Shown here piece by piece: positions 1-9,458 of a DNA stretch of 12,155 nucleotides. The notes under the pieces are model-generated. The model was not told the origin of the DNA. It made no database searches and worked only from the letters and a program-made list of their open reading frames with translations. The DNA is from Saccoglossus kowalevskii (taxonomy: Eukaryota > Hemichordata > Enteropneusta > Harrimaniidae). The stretch lies in contig NW_003151253.1 of the NCBI RefSeq assembly GCF_000003605.2, positions 309,761-321,915 of the forward strand, written 5' to 3'. A program made the translations under genes and the position numbers. The stretch's first letter is position 1, and every line of letters starts with the position of its first letter.

Positions 1-282
1 GTATCATAAGATGGACATTTATTAGATACAATAAGTGCTTTTATAACGTCTTCAGCTGTATTTTATAACTCCCAATACGAACAATTTGTTCACCAAAAAT
101 GCTCTACAATGTCATTCGAGCATTATTGCATTTTCATTTTATGCGATCCATAAAAAAAAAACAGTTGCCAAAGCACTTGATTTTATTATTATTGATGGTG
201 ATCCAAATATTCAGAGAGAGATGTTATATATGTGTATATAATACAGGGTGGGAATGCAAATTTGAATGTAGGGTTTAAAATG

Positions 283-317
<35 letters not shown>

Positions 318-600
318 TAGATGAAGAAAAAATACATTTAATAGTCTGTATCTTGTATCACATATGTAGGTCAACGACACCCATTTACAGCTGGCTAGGT
401 TACAACCGTCCTTTAACAAGGAGGCTTTTCGCCTTTTTTATGCTGTGTCATACTAAATAGTTGTCACATAATATACACAACGACGTCAACCTTTTATATC
501 GACTGAAGGGGGTGGGCGTGATAATGGTGTACAAACTGACCTCGAATGGTTGGTGCAAAATAACAAAAGCATTCTTTTCAAAGGATATGCTCGACTCTGC
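1..600. other. Upstream flank with no gene recognised
   Basis: AT-rich sequence with short homopolymer runs and the TA microsatellite at 289-315. Open frames here are short and low-complexity. I see no conserved protein motif, RNA gene or clear mobile-element end. Confidence 0.5.
289..315. repeat. (TA)n microsatellite, about 13 units
   Basis: Uninterrupted alternating TA over 27 bases, preceded by a short TGTACATG segment. Confidence 0.97.
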
Positions 601-607
601 ATTCTCC

Positions 608-640
608 TATAAACATGTAATTCTGTGTCTGACTTTCATC
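608..640 (+). promoter_or_regulatory. Candidate core promoter in repeat copy 1 (TATAAA + initiator-like TCATC)
   Basis: TATAAA lies at 608-613. A TTTCATC initiator-like match has its A at 638, 30 bases from the first T of the TATA box, which is the usual animal spacing. The strand agrees with the SULT gene. No transcript data are available; AT-rich sequence gives chance TATA matches. Confidence 0.3.
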
Positions 641-687
641 ATGTTCATTGGCCTTCGAGTAGTGTGTGTATATAATTGGCATTTTCC

Positions 688-720
688 TATATACGTGTAA
701 TTCTGTGTCTGACTTTCATC
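688..720 (+). promoter_or_regulatory. Candidate core promoter in repeat copy 2 (TATATA + initiator-like TCATC)
   Basis: TATATA lies at 688-693 and the A of TTTCATC at 718, again 30 bases downstream. If used, an unspliced 5' UTR would be about 200 nt to ATG 918. This is the duplicated counterpart of the copy at 608-640. Confidence 0.3.
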
Positions 721-917
721 ATGTTCATATCACAATACGCAATCAAGAATGACTCATACCTCAAGGAGCAATATTTGCTTGATGTCAACATTGGCCTTTG
801 AGTACCGTGTGCATATACTAACTGATAAGTGCATGTTAGTACGAGTCGAGAACTTGAAGTCACAAGTGGCCAATCAGGGATTGCAGTGAAACGGGTGAAA
901 ACTTTATAACCATTACA

Positions 918-1083
918 ATGGCAAATATATTTGATCTGGGTCCTGACTTCTACAGTGTTCCCGGGGAATGGAATCATGATGGCCGACCTTACGGAAAATA
1001 TGTCCGTCAGGACATTGTCGAGCATCCAGAAATCGCCAAGATACGATCTGATGACTGCTTTGTGGTAACTTACCCTAAATCCG
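918..1083 (+). CDS. SULT coding exon 1 (residues 1-55, phase-1 donor)
   Basis: This exon encodes the N-terminus, starting [12 protein letters not shown] and ending VVTYPKS. The donor GTGAGT splits the Gly56 codon after its first base, so the PAPS loop TYPKSGTTW is split between exons 1 and 2, a typical SULT arrangement. A remnant with the same donor lies at 9459-9584. Confidence 0.92.
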
Positions 1084-4000
1084 GTGAGTAACATTGAATA
1101 GCTTCAAAGAGCCGAGAATAACACCGTTATTGTTCTACGCTGATTTGTTCTGAGTTATTAGTGACAATTGTGTTCTGCTTTTTGGAATGATTATTTGAGA
1201 TTTATTAAAGTTTTCAGAGCTGTTTGAATGTGAAGATCACACTGTACTTGACCTGCAATCAGTACAATGATTACAATCTGGGTTCATTACAAACGTTTGT
1301 TATTCTATACAGTACCAACTGCGACCAACTATGTCATCTTATCTCGATAACCGTTGCACGTGAGTGCCGGTTATTTGAACTATTTTCGATAATAAGAAAT
1401 ATGGATATATCGCCGTTTAATCAATTATAGAATGGTATTATAATATACACAATGATATATGTGGGACGGGGAGAACCAATTACTGACACGCTGTGATAGT
1501 AAAATCTAGTTAAGTGACATGGTATAGTTACACTGCTGATTCTATTTGTGTATGTCAGTGCGATATATTTGTCAATATATGGGGATACCTAATTTTCTCA
1601 CAGCTAAACAATGGCGCATGCCCGGCAGCGTACAATAGGTCACTTCAAATACCTCTAAGGGATACATATCCGCTTATTTTTGACAACATTACGCACATTC
1701 GCCATCGGGACAATTTAATGTGTCTTCTTGTGTCTAACAGAAACATTGTACTCAAGTAGCTAGACAATGTAACTTAGTCTAGAAAATTTTGCTGAAATAT
1801 CAATAAAAAATAAATTCATTTTATTTTTAATATCAATGAAAATATCAGGGTGTGTGGCATGTTAAAGGTCATTAAAAGTGCTGGTACACACTGAAATTCA
1901 AAAGTAGAACCTCGTCACTCTTAGACTAGCGGAACAAAAGCTACGTTTACACCTGAAAACACGGGTTATTTTGTTACCGGTCTATTGGGTTAACAAAGTA
2001 TAATGCTATGTTGAGGTTACGCATGATGCAAACTCTTTTGTTATTAACTCATCAAGGCATTTGTTCGCCCTCTGGCGGTAATCATTCCCAAATATATTTC
2101 CAGCGTTCAGGAAAAATAATTACACTTTATTTAGTAACCGACGGAGAGAAGATATCTTCTACGTGACAGGAAGTTTTATATATTAAGATTATTATAAACA
2201 GTTTGGGTCTTATATAATTTGTGGAATTTAATCTACAGGAACTACATGGACATTGGAAATAGCTCACCTCGTAATGAATGGCGGAGACACCTCGATTTCT
2301 GCATCGACGCCACACGTGATTAAGACGCCATTCATGGAATTCAAACTTGATGGGATAACATCGTGAGTATATTTCTAACAACATTATATAATATTTCAGA
2401 GTATCTTTGATGATTGATGTTTTCACATAGTTTTGCATATCTGTGATAAAAACAAAAGTCGGAATTGGCGTGCAATTGCTCTTATTGCTAGTCAATACGT
2501 GATTAATATGGGTAACTATATAGTTCTTAATATATGTTTTATTCACAAAAATTGTTCGTTTAGAAACAAAAATAGTTTAAACCATGAATACATCATTATT
2601 CTTGTGCAATCAAAAAATAGTTGCAGTCAGAATTTCTGGAGAGAAAAAAAGTAGTTTTATGTGTGTTTCGTTATATGTTCTAAGCATATATTGGTGATGT
2701 TATTAATATTTACAAAAATTTCAATTGCAAATACGTTTATCTTGAGACAGGGGTAAATCGAAAATTTACTTCCGCCTTCACACAAAAATGCACGCTGTAA
2801 CGACGTACGAAACAAAACAAAATATATTTGTGATTAATAGTAATTGATAACATCAACAAAGGTGTGTGTCAGCTATCGATACAACGTAGCTTTGACGTAA
2901 ACAGCAATAATACTGTCTGAAGCAGAAAAACAGGGTTATGTATTTTAGAGCTGGGAACTGAAATAACTCCCGAGGCATAGTAATATATGTTTCAATTTTA
3001 GGAATAGGGTTTCCACCTATCTCAACCCCAACGAGCGTAAAGTTCAAGTTGGGTAAGGCAAGGGACTGTCAATCAAGAGAGAAGTAAACAAGTAAAACCT
3101 GTTATTATATCGCGCCCTGAAACAATATTCTAGGCCTTTAATAGCCTTGAAATTGCGTCTGCTATTGTGATTTGTGCCATTTCGCCCAGTTAAGCATGTC
3201 AAAAAACGAGTAATTTGATAAACACAGTAACGATATATGAAAATCGTGAAAGCACTGAATCACAACTGAATCATATTGAATCAATATTACGAACGAGTAT
3301 CACAGTAATAATTAGGCAAATAATGGTGGGTTATTCTCCTTCTCATCGACAAACTTCTTTCAGAGCATAGGAGTGTTGACGGTAGTCAGTTTTACAAGGA
3401 GATAATAATTAAGTTCAGTAAAATAACTATTACAGTTGTCTTTTTGTCTTTCCTTCTAATTTAGCTGCCCAACATTCCGTCTTTGTCCTAGTTTTTCATC
3501 TGTGACTACAGGCTTCAATACACAAAACTCTTAGGCCAATTACAGTGTATCGATAAGCCGTAATAAGCCATCACACATTAGTTAGACCCCAAGTTAATAG
3601 TAGCACCGGAGAACCAAATATGGCATGAGCCAGATTCTTCCACTACAGCGCAGCGAGCAGTTGCATACCACTTGTGCAGCGGATGGGACTTCTACCCTGC
3701 CGCAGATGGCGTACTTCAATAGACCAGACAGTCGATATACGAAATGGAACATCTGAATCAATTGGATAACTGACTAACGACTTTTTTGAAAGAGAGCACA
3801 TGAAGAACCCTCTAAACAACTGTTGAAGATCAATCGAAACTAATAATTGTTTATATAAGGCATCGAAACAAATATACGGGCACCATCTTGAGGGAAGGAA
3901 AGTTACTAGTTTATTTGTTATTAAAAGCAACTCGATGTGTTAACAACGTCAATTAACGTAACCGTTAGCAACGAAGATACATACATAGGAATGACGTCAC

Positions 4001-7000
4001 CAGTGAATTTAAAACTTTGCAATTGCAAACATATATTTCATCAATATGAGTCACGAATATTTTAAAAACACGTGATCGGTGCACAATTCGTCATTGCCAA
4101 ATTCATACAATTCCTTGTCATTCATACAACGCCATAAGTTATAGCGTGCCGTAATTTTGCGCTATCGCACTGGATATTTGTATCCATAATATCCATATAA
4201 GAAATGCGAATTCCAGTTATCGATCGATTACGCGTGGAGCGTCCTCTAATAACAAAAACAAACATGGCAGCCCCCAGGGGTTGACCGGACTCCACACAAA
4301 AAATCTGTTCTAAACTTTTTGAATTTCGGTATTCCTTCTTGTGAGGCATAACAATAAGATTATTACGAGGATACCGGAAAGTATGCACTAAATACACCGT
4401 CGCATCGACCTCCGCAGTGCGTCGGTCACTGTACTGTCTTCGTGCATACCTTTCGGTATCTTGTAATAACCTCATATTAAGGTCGATTTGGGCATGGCTT
4501 CCGAAGTACTTTATGCATTTGTTATTTCGCAAGTCAAGCACAAATATCACACGTCATGAAATAGATCAATGCCAACGTCAGAATAATATGCACACATATA
4601 TATGCACATTTATAAAATAATACTATTGGCCTGATTTTATTACTTATAAAAATTATTTTAATTATGTCCGAGTTTCTTAAAATATTAATAAAATCGAGTA
4701 AATATCGTTATACTTTCAGTTTAAAAGAGGCCAGTTATGACGGGTTGTCAATCATGAATAAACTTAAACCACCTCGTCTTGTGAAGTCACATTTACCAGT
4801 GGACTTATTACCACAAGATATTTACAAGAAAGGCTGCAAGGTATGTATGGAGAAAAATCTCGGTATGTACTCACATGTTTTAGACAGAATCTGAGCACGT
4901 GTTGAAAGTTACAGGAATGTTGATGGCAACTGGCTCGTTGGAATGTTATGAGTCATTCAATGCACAATTCATAAGTAGTATAACTCGTACTAAGTCATAT
5001 GAAAAACTACACCGATTAGAGAACTCGGCCAACAACAATGTATTATTTCATTGCCAAATATTTGGGTCTACCTATTTCAAGATTGTTCAACTAGTTTTTA
5101 TTTTGTGTCCGATATTTACAACCAGTATTCCGAAGTTTGCACGACTGCTTAAGGTCGGACATATATGCATATGTCCTGCAATGAAAATGGCTATTCGATT
5201 AATAACCGTATTAATGATGAGTGTCAAACAATGTGCTTGACGATTGAAATGGGGCAAAGTACAAAGTGTCGTGCGATGCGGTTGGTCTGAAAACGACTCG
5301 GCATTTTTTCTCTGGCGGGGCTTTATATACAAAAGTGCTTTAGTACTATGATTTTACCCTACATCGCCCTCGAATTAAACTGAATACCAAGTACAAACAT
5401 CATCTGGTTCCTTACTATTTTTCAGATCAGAATTACTAACTACAAGCACTAGCATTCCCTCGTATAACACTAGAAATAAGTATCACATCCCATATGCAAG
5501 TCCATACACTGTCTTTCAAATACCGTACAGCAAGCACTGCAAATATCTGAAATCGTATTGTTTTTTTATTGAATTATACTGTATCTGTTTACATATAGTT
5601 TTAGTAACTGCTGGAAAACACAATTGTGGAACGATCATATATATAAATTACAATAACAAATTAATATACCGCATTTCCTGCCACACAGACCCAATGAGGT
5701 AACTCGTGATATTAAAGCGGGAGAGTCGTTACCTGCACATGCGTCAGATGGTCATAGTGTGTCATTGTTTACAAACAAGCGCCTACCCGTGAGTCTTTGC
5801 GTTTTTAGCGTCTGTTGTTATTGTCGCTTTGGACTCAGTTCCCGCGCGTGCGCAGGTGACGGCCGCTTTAAGTTATTTCATGTAACCTGTGGCTTTCATT
5901 TTACTTTGTTTTGTTTTTTTAGTACTAATCAATGACACATCACAATTGTCTCCCATATACAGATTATATTCGTCACAAGAAATCCAAAAGATGCGGTCGT
6001 ATCATACTATCACTTTTATAAATCAATAAGCGATGCCTTCGGTGACTATAGCGGTGATTTTCACGATTTTCTCAAATTGTTCATGAATGGCAAAGGTTAG
6101 TAGAGTGAAATATCTTGTCGTAAGTTCATTTTTACAATTTTTTTTGCATATTATACTCCATTTTTCGCGTTAGTGTTCTACATCTAAGAACATTATATTT
6201 TGAATTGATTTCTTCTCCATTCCGGGAGCGGAAGAAAAAACTAATCCCAAAACATTTGACATTTCTTCACACAAGTTTCAATTTATTAAACTAAATCCCA
6301 ATCTCTCTCGCCAACTTTCAATGTGTCTATTTTAAAAATTCTGGCTTACCAAGAGCGTTCTTTATTCTCATAACATCAAAAACGTCCATATAGTTGAAGC
6401 ATATTTAAACACAAAACATACGTGACATTATAACCGAATTTCAATTATTGGCATTTTTATTTTTTCGTACTCAGTTAAGTAAGCATCATTTTCTTGTTTA
6501 TATTTTTGCAAATTTTGTATAATTTCATGTTAACAGTACACTATGGTGATTGGTTCAGATACACTTTGGATTGGTGGAAATACATCCAAAATAAAACAAA
6601 TATATTGTGTTTAAAGTACGAAGACATGAAACAGGTATATATATCAGTGCACGTAAAAATGTACAAATCGCAAATATGTGTGAACGCATCACATGATCGT
6701 GTATGAAATGCAGCACAATAAAATCATTTGCCCACATTTCTATTGTATGCACACAACTTCACCATGGCAACATGCATGTTTTATTCAATAAACTGTTTGT
6801 ATTTGTGCGAACAAGACATTCTATTCTTAAATCTCCACAGGATACAATGCACACTTACCTGAAGTTGATTTCAAATGTCATATTGTATTTTAATAGTTAT
6901 TATAGCAATGGTTGCGAACCGTCTCGAAAACTATTCAGTGATATTTGGATAAAAATAGCTGACAAAATGTGTGTGAGTGTAATAAGTATTGAAAAAAATA

Positions 7001-7462
7001 TATTTTTCGTAGAATGGGTTATTCTTTATTTATATATTTGTTGCTAGGATCCAAGGGGAGCAACTGTGAAAATTGCTGACTTTCTTGGATATACCTTGGA
7101 TGATGTTACCATTGATAAAATAACAGATCAATGTTCTAGCAAGACTATGAAGAAAAATAAGCAGGTTGAAAAGGAAATGGTACGAAAAGGTAAGTTGATT
7201 CACTGTATTGATTGATGTATTGATTGATTTATTGACTGATTGATTGATTGATTGTCTCACTGACTGACTGACTGGCTGGCTTGCTGACTGACTGACTGAC
7301 TGTTTGATTGATTGATTGATTGATTTACCTAGTCTTCGTCATTATTTTTTCTCAGCAATTGTCGGTGACTGGAAAAATCATTTCACAGTTGCTGAGAATG
7401 AGGCTTTTGAACAGATTTACAATGAGAAAATGGAAGGCTCTGGATTAGTATTTGAATGGTGA
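918..7462 (+). CDS. Cytosolic sulfotransferase (SULT family), seven coding exons, 296 aa
   Basis: The coding sequence is join(918-1083, 2239-2362, 4720-4840, 5963-6095, 6537-6634, 7048-7189, 7356-7462): 891 nt, 296 residues plus TGA. SULTs transfer sulfonate from PAPS to hydroxyl or amine groups of small acceptors in the cytosol. Visible hallmarks: PAPS loop TYPKSGTTW at residues 51-59 (Lys54), catalytic His121 in KSHLP, Arg143 in TRNPKD and Ser151 in VVSYYHFY (3'-phosphate contacts), KYEDM at 208-212, RKA-IVGDWK at 260-268, and the KxxxTVxxxE dimer motif at 268-277. Length fits the family (about 285-300 aa). The start is supported by an in-frame TGA at 855-857 with no ATG between, A at -3 and G at +4. 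All six introns are GT-AG and every junction keeps frame. The acceptor substrate cannot be predicted. Oddities: Ala262 replaces the usual Gly of RKGxxGDW, and the preceding loop is short. A decayed paralogue follows at 9459. Confidence 0.93.
1084..2238 (+). other. SULT intron 1 (1155 bp)
   Basis: The intron runs GTGAGT to TCTACAG, phase 1. It is AT-rich, with an AT near-palindrome around 1803-1831 made of short A/T arms. I find no nested gene or convincing mobile element. Confidence 0.85.
2239..2362 (+). CDS. SULT coding exon 2 (residues 56-96, phase-2 donor)
   Basis: The acceptor is TCTACAG and the donor is GTGAGT. The exon completes the PAPS loop with [12 protein letters not shown] and continues to [11 protein letters not shown]. 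This covers the helix after the loop and the variable stretch that contributes to substrate selection in SULTs. The last two bases begin the Ser97 codon. Confidence 0.92.
2363..4719 (+). other. SULT intron 2 (2357 bp)
   Basis: The intron runs GTGAGT to TTTCAG, phase 2, and is the longest intron. It is mostly AT-rich, with GC-richer patches near 3640-3720 and 4230-4450. The second patch lies within a 142-codon minus-strand open frame (4122-4550) showing no domain I recognise. The patches could be old mobile-element fragments, but I see no clear terminal repeats or target-site duplications. Confidence 0.8.
4720..4840 (+). CDS. SULT coding exon 3 (residues 97-137, phase-0 donor)
   Basis: The acceptor is TTTCAG and the donor is GTATGT. 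The exon encodes [19 protein letters not shown]. His121 of KSHLP corresponds to the catalytic base of SULTs (His108 in human SULT1A1). The segment ends at KKGCK, directly before the conserved [10 protein letters not shown] strand of exon 4. A close relative lies at 11604-11695. Confidence 0.94.
4841..5962 (+). other. SULT intron 3 (1122 bp) carrying an inverted-repeat element
   Basis: The intron runs GTATGT to CATATACAG, phase 0. A 113-codon plus-strand open frame at 4899-5240 shows no SULT or other recognisable motif. The only structured feature is the TTAA-flanked element at 5712-5871, about 90 bases upstream of exon 4. Confidence 0.85.
5712..5871. mobile_element. 160-bp MITE-like inverted-repeat element with TTAA ends
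   Basis: The left end TTAAAGCGG (5712-5720) is the perfect reverse complement of the right end CCGCTTTAA (5863-5871). Similarity continues inward with a 5-base offset: ACCTGCACATGCG on the left against ACCTGCGCACGCG read from the right. The interior has no coding potential and is GC-richer than the flanks. TTAA at both edges is the target duplication typical of piggyBac-type elements, so this looks like a non-autonomous element inserted in intron 3. The usual CCC/GGG piggyBac tip is absent, so the superfamily is uncertain. Confidence 0.6.
5963..6095 (+). CDS. SULT coding exon 4 (residues 138-181, phase-1 donor)
   Basis: The acceptor is CATATACAG and the donor is GTTAGT. The exon encodes [19 protein letters not shown]. 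Arg143 and Ser151 match the family's 3'-phosphate-binding Arg130 and Ser138. The remainder ([12 protein letters not shown]) is the usual acidic/aromatic linker before the YGDWF motif. Confidence 0.95.
6096..6536 (+). other. SULT intron 4 (441 bp)
   Basis: The intron runs GTTAGT to TTAACAG, phase 1. It is very AT-rich with a T-rich 3' part. Nothing else is seen in it. Confidence 0.88.
6537..6634 (+). CDS. SULT coding exon 5 (residues 182-214, phase-0 donor)
   Basis: The acceptor is TTAACAG and the donor is GTATAT. The exon encodes [19 protein letters not shown] followed by [12 protein letters not shown]. This matches the YGSWF...WW...LKYEDM core of SULTs. The donor has a weak +5 T but follows a consensus CAG. 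Confidence 0.94.
6635..7047 (+). other. SULT intron 5 (413 bp)
   Basis: The intron runs GTATAT to TTGCTAG, phase 0. It is AT-rich with a T/A-rich stretch before the acceptor. No other feature is seen. Confidence 0.88.
7048..7189 (+). CDS. SULT coding exon 6 (residues 215-261, phase-1 donor)
   Basis: The acceptor is TTGCTAG and the donor is GTAAGT. The exon encodes [17 protein letters not shown], then a helix and [18 protein letters not shown]. The stretch from MKKN to RK is clearly shorter than the MKxNP...RKG loop of vertebrate SULT1 enzymes. The donor splits the codon of residue 262. Confidence 0.93.
7206..7325. repeat. Compound tetranucleotide array (GATT / TGAC / GATT) in intron 6
   Basis: About 120 bases of imperfect GATT units, then TGAC units with TGGC interruptions, then GATT units again. 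It occupies most of the 166-base intron 6 (7190-7355). Such arrays are usually length-polymorphic. Confidence 0.95.
7356..7462 (+). CDS. SULT coding exon 7 (residues 262-296, stop TGA)
   Basis: The acceptor is TCTCAG, the only AG directly before the conserved coding segment. The split codon reads G+CA, giving Ala262. [17 protein letters not shown] follows, containing the KxxxTVxxxE dimerisation motif (Lys268, Thr272, Val273, Glu277). The protein ends [10 protein letters not shown] before TGA at 7460-7462. Confidence 0.94.
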
Positions 7463-7557
7463 ACATCGGAAATACAGCAACTTTTGAATTATATCGATGC
7501 TAAACGTGATTAATCAATTTGCATTGATTTGTGTGTAAGCATTACATCGCAAGTTTA

Positions 7558-7563
7558 ATTAAA
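7558..7563 (+). promoter_or_regulatory. Candidate poly(A) signal ATTAAA
   Basis: This common variant signal lies 95 bases after the SULT stop codon. Use would give a short 3' UTR of roughly 110-120 nt. It may be a chance match in AT-rich DNA. Confidence 0.3.
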
Positions 7564-7891
7564 GTCAACCGTAATTTACAAATGGGCAATTTGTTTTAAA
7601 TATGTGTCATTTCAAGAATGTTTCATCAATGCCTTGTGTGTTGTGCATAAAAGGGACCTTGCAACAGAGCAAATGTTATTCATGTTGATTGTACATGTTT
7701 AACTGTCGCGAAATTAGCAAATGTTTATTGCTAATTAAGGCAATTATATTTTTCCGTTACTATAGAATGTTGAATTCAGTTGGAATAAGTTTTTCCGTCG
7801 ACCAAATCGTTATCTTGATGAAGACATGAAAGTAACATTCACTAATAACTTACCGTGGATTATTTTCTTTTTATTGCATGATGCACAATAT

Positions 7892-7915
7892 AATAAAATG
7901 ATTTGATCAAATAAA
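7892..7915 (+). promoter_or_regulatory. Candidate poly(A) signals: two AATAAA hexamers
   Basis: Canonical AATAAA occurs at 7892-7897 and 7910-7915, about 430-450 bases beyond the SULT stop. Paired canonical hexamers make this a reasonable 3' end, with a 3' UTR near 450-480 nt. There is no transcript evidence. Confidence 0.4.
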
Positions 7916-9338
7916 CAGAAATAGAAATACTAGTAAATGATGAAATCAACAATTGTATGTGTGTCATAAACTCCAGTCGCAGGTGAAGAAATGTACATAC
8001 CATTGATAAAATACATCAACTTCCTGTTTACAGACTTCAAACGGGCAATTCAAAATAGTAAAGGGTTTATGTGTCGGTACTAACTCAAATGACACGTGAA
8101 ATGTTTTATTAAAAAGGAAAATCTGTGAAAAGTTGATCGATATATAGTTATAGCAATTGCCGCAGTCAAAAAACTGCAGATAAAATACAACAACCTTATA
8201 TGATTGGGGGATAAAGCTACAGAGAAAAAAAAATGATTTCGGACATTTGAATACGGGCTTTGCATAAATTGAACGGTAGTTATATTTGTTTATGCAAATG
8301 CGTTGGTAAACATGCTGCCCTTTATGTTGAACCCCTCGAAGTATTAAAACTTCGTACAATATTTGACCAATGTTTGTTATCATGTACCTATAGTAAATAC
8401 GACAATTCACAATTTCATCATAATTCTGAAAATATAATTATTTGAGTCCAGGTAGAATCTTTGAGAGTGTTCATAGTACAATATTCGGTCAGATTCAATA
8501 AACAAGGTATCGCACGAGACGCTATTTCGGATTTAGACATTCCTCAACTACATTGTGTATAAAGAAACTGGTTATAAGAACAATCAAAGGATACGGAAAT
8601 TTAATAGATATGTTTCATTTTGCCGCTGAATGGAAGATACATTCGAAACAAATTAAAAAAAAAAGTCTATGTAAAAGAAAATGTAAGAACGTTTGGTGAA
8701 ATGTGAGAGCTGTTTTGCCCACAAAAAAAGACATTTCAAATCAAATTTCTATACTTTGCAGACGAAGCATCCATAGCAATAAAAAGTTTATGCGTTTTTA
8801 TATGCCTTGAATATCACACAATGTATACGGTAAAGATGGAATTTACTGTTAGACACAGTTCGGTCACTGGATTATTAAACATGGCAACAATATCTACGCA
8901 CATAGCTTTGCATTTAACTCTATAACTTATGTATCAACCATTCAGGACTATATAAATATACTAAACAATAACAACCGTATAACTTGCAGTAGTTAGTAGT
9001 AACGTTAATACATGCAAGCAATGTATTTATTCTCGTATTCTCGGGCGATAATTAAACATACCCGGGGCTCTCGAGTGTCTTTCGGGATCAGCCTATGTAA
9101 CTCAGTCTCACACCTATGTATCGAGCGTTAATCTTGCATCTTATTCACATCTCATGACGAAAGCTGGTGTGCAGCCAACAAGTGCCGTGTGTACACAGCG
9201 TCAGACAAGTGTATTGTTACTAACATGATTTATCTACCCCAAGAAACTTACTAAAGAATAAGCGCGAGCAAAGTTTAGTTACTTCTTTGACCGGTGCTAA
9301 TCTACGTCGACCTGCACGTAACCGTGTTTCATCTGCAA

Positions 9339-9371
9339 TATAAACAGCTGTCGTTGAGTACCGGTGTCAGC
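9339..9371 (+). promoter_or_regulatory. Candidate core promoter of the downstream SULT copy
   Basis: TATAAA lies at 9339-9344 and a TCAGCA initiator-like site has its A at 9369, 30 bases downstream. The surrounding CAATAT...TTGAGTACCG resembles the flank of the intact gene around 760-807, suggesting 5' flank was duplicated with the gene. The remnant start-codon position follows at 9459. Confidence 0.33.
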
Positions 9372-9458
9372 ACACGATATAATATAAGCACTAGGATCAG
9401 GAGTCAGCAACTTTGAGACATATTTTTCAAGCAGAGAAGTTTTGTTCACCAGTCTAGA

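Larger units (their letters stand above)
601..728 (+). repeat. Two direct repeat copies (601-648 and 681-728), offset 80 bp
   Basis: The 48-base segment beginning ATTCTCCTATAAACATGTAA recurs 80 bases downstream with three mismatches. The core TAATTCTGTGTCTGACTTTC is identical in both. The sequence after copy 1 (ATTGGCCTTCGAGTA, from 647) also recurs with changes from 790, displaced by about 63 bases. Both copies lie in the region immediately upstream of the SULT start codon. Confidence 0.93.
7463..9338. other. 3' UTR and spacer between the two SULT copies
   Basis: After the putative 3' UTR the sequence is AT-rich with no recognisable exon. A 148-codon minus-strand frame (7964-8410) is rich in Phe, Tyr, Ile and Cys, has no motif I recognise, and overlaps a plus-strand frame, so it looks like chance. 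The region from about 9050 to 9340 is GC-richer, consistent with promoter-proximal sequence of the downstream copy. Confidence 0.5.

Noticed and set aside
687-1094. 135-codon minus-strand frame overlapping SULT exon 1
   Set aside because: It is antisense to a well-supported coding exon and has no motif; it is a shadow of the real exon.
1803-1831. AT near-palindrome in intron 1
   Set aside because: The arms are almost pure A/T and expected by chance in such AT-rich DNA; no evidence of an RNA gene.
3600-3930. GC-richer patch in intron 2 with a 95-codon minus-strand frame, considered as a mobile element
   Set aside because: I could not find matching terminal repeats, target-site duplications or a recognisable protein.
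4122-4550. 142-codon minus-strand open frame inside SULT intron 2
   Set aside because: No recognisable domain, no neighbouring exon, and it lies in a locally GC-richer patch where stops are rarer. I cannot support it as a gene.
4899-5240. 113-codon plus-strand frame just after SULT exon 3
   Set aside because: It lies wholly inside intron 3, shows no SULT motif, and exon 3 joins exon 4 in frame without it.
7964-8410. 148-codon minus-strand open frame in the intergenic spacer
   Set aside because: The product is rich in Phe/Tyr/Ile/Cys with no motif, other frames overlap it, and no splice or promoter context supports it.
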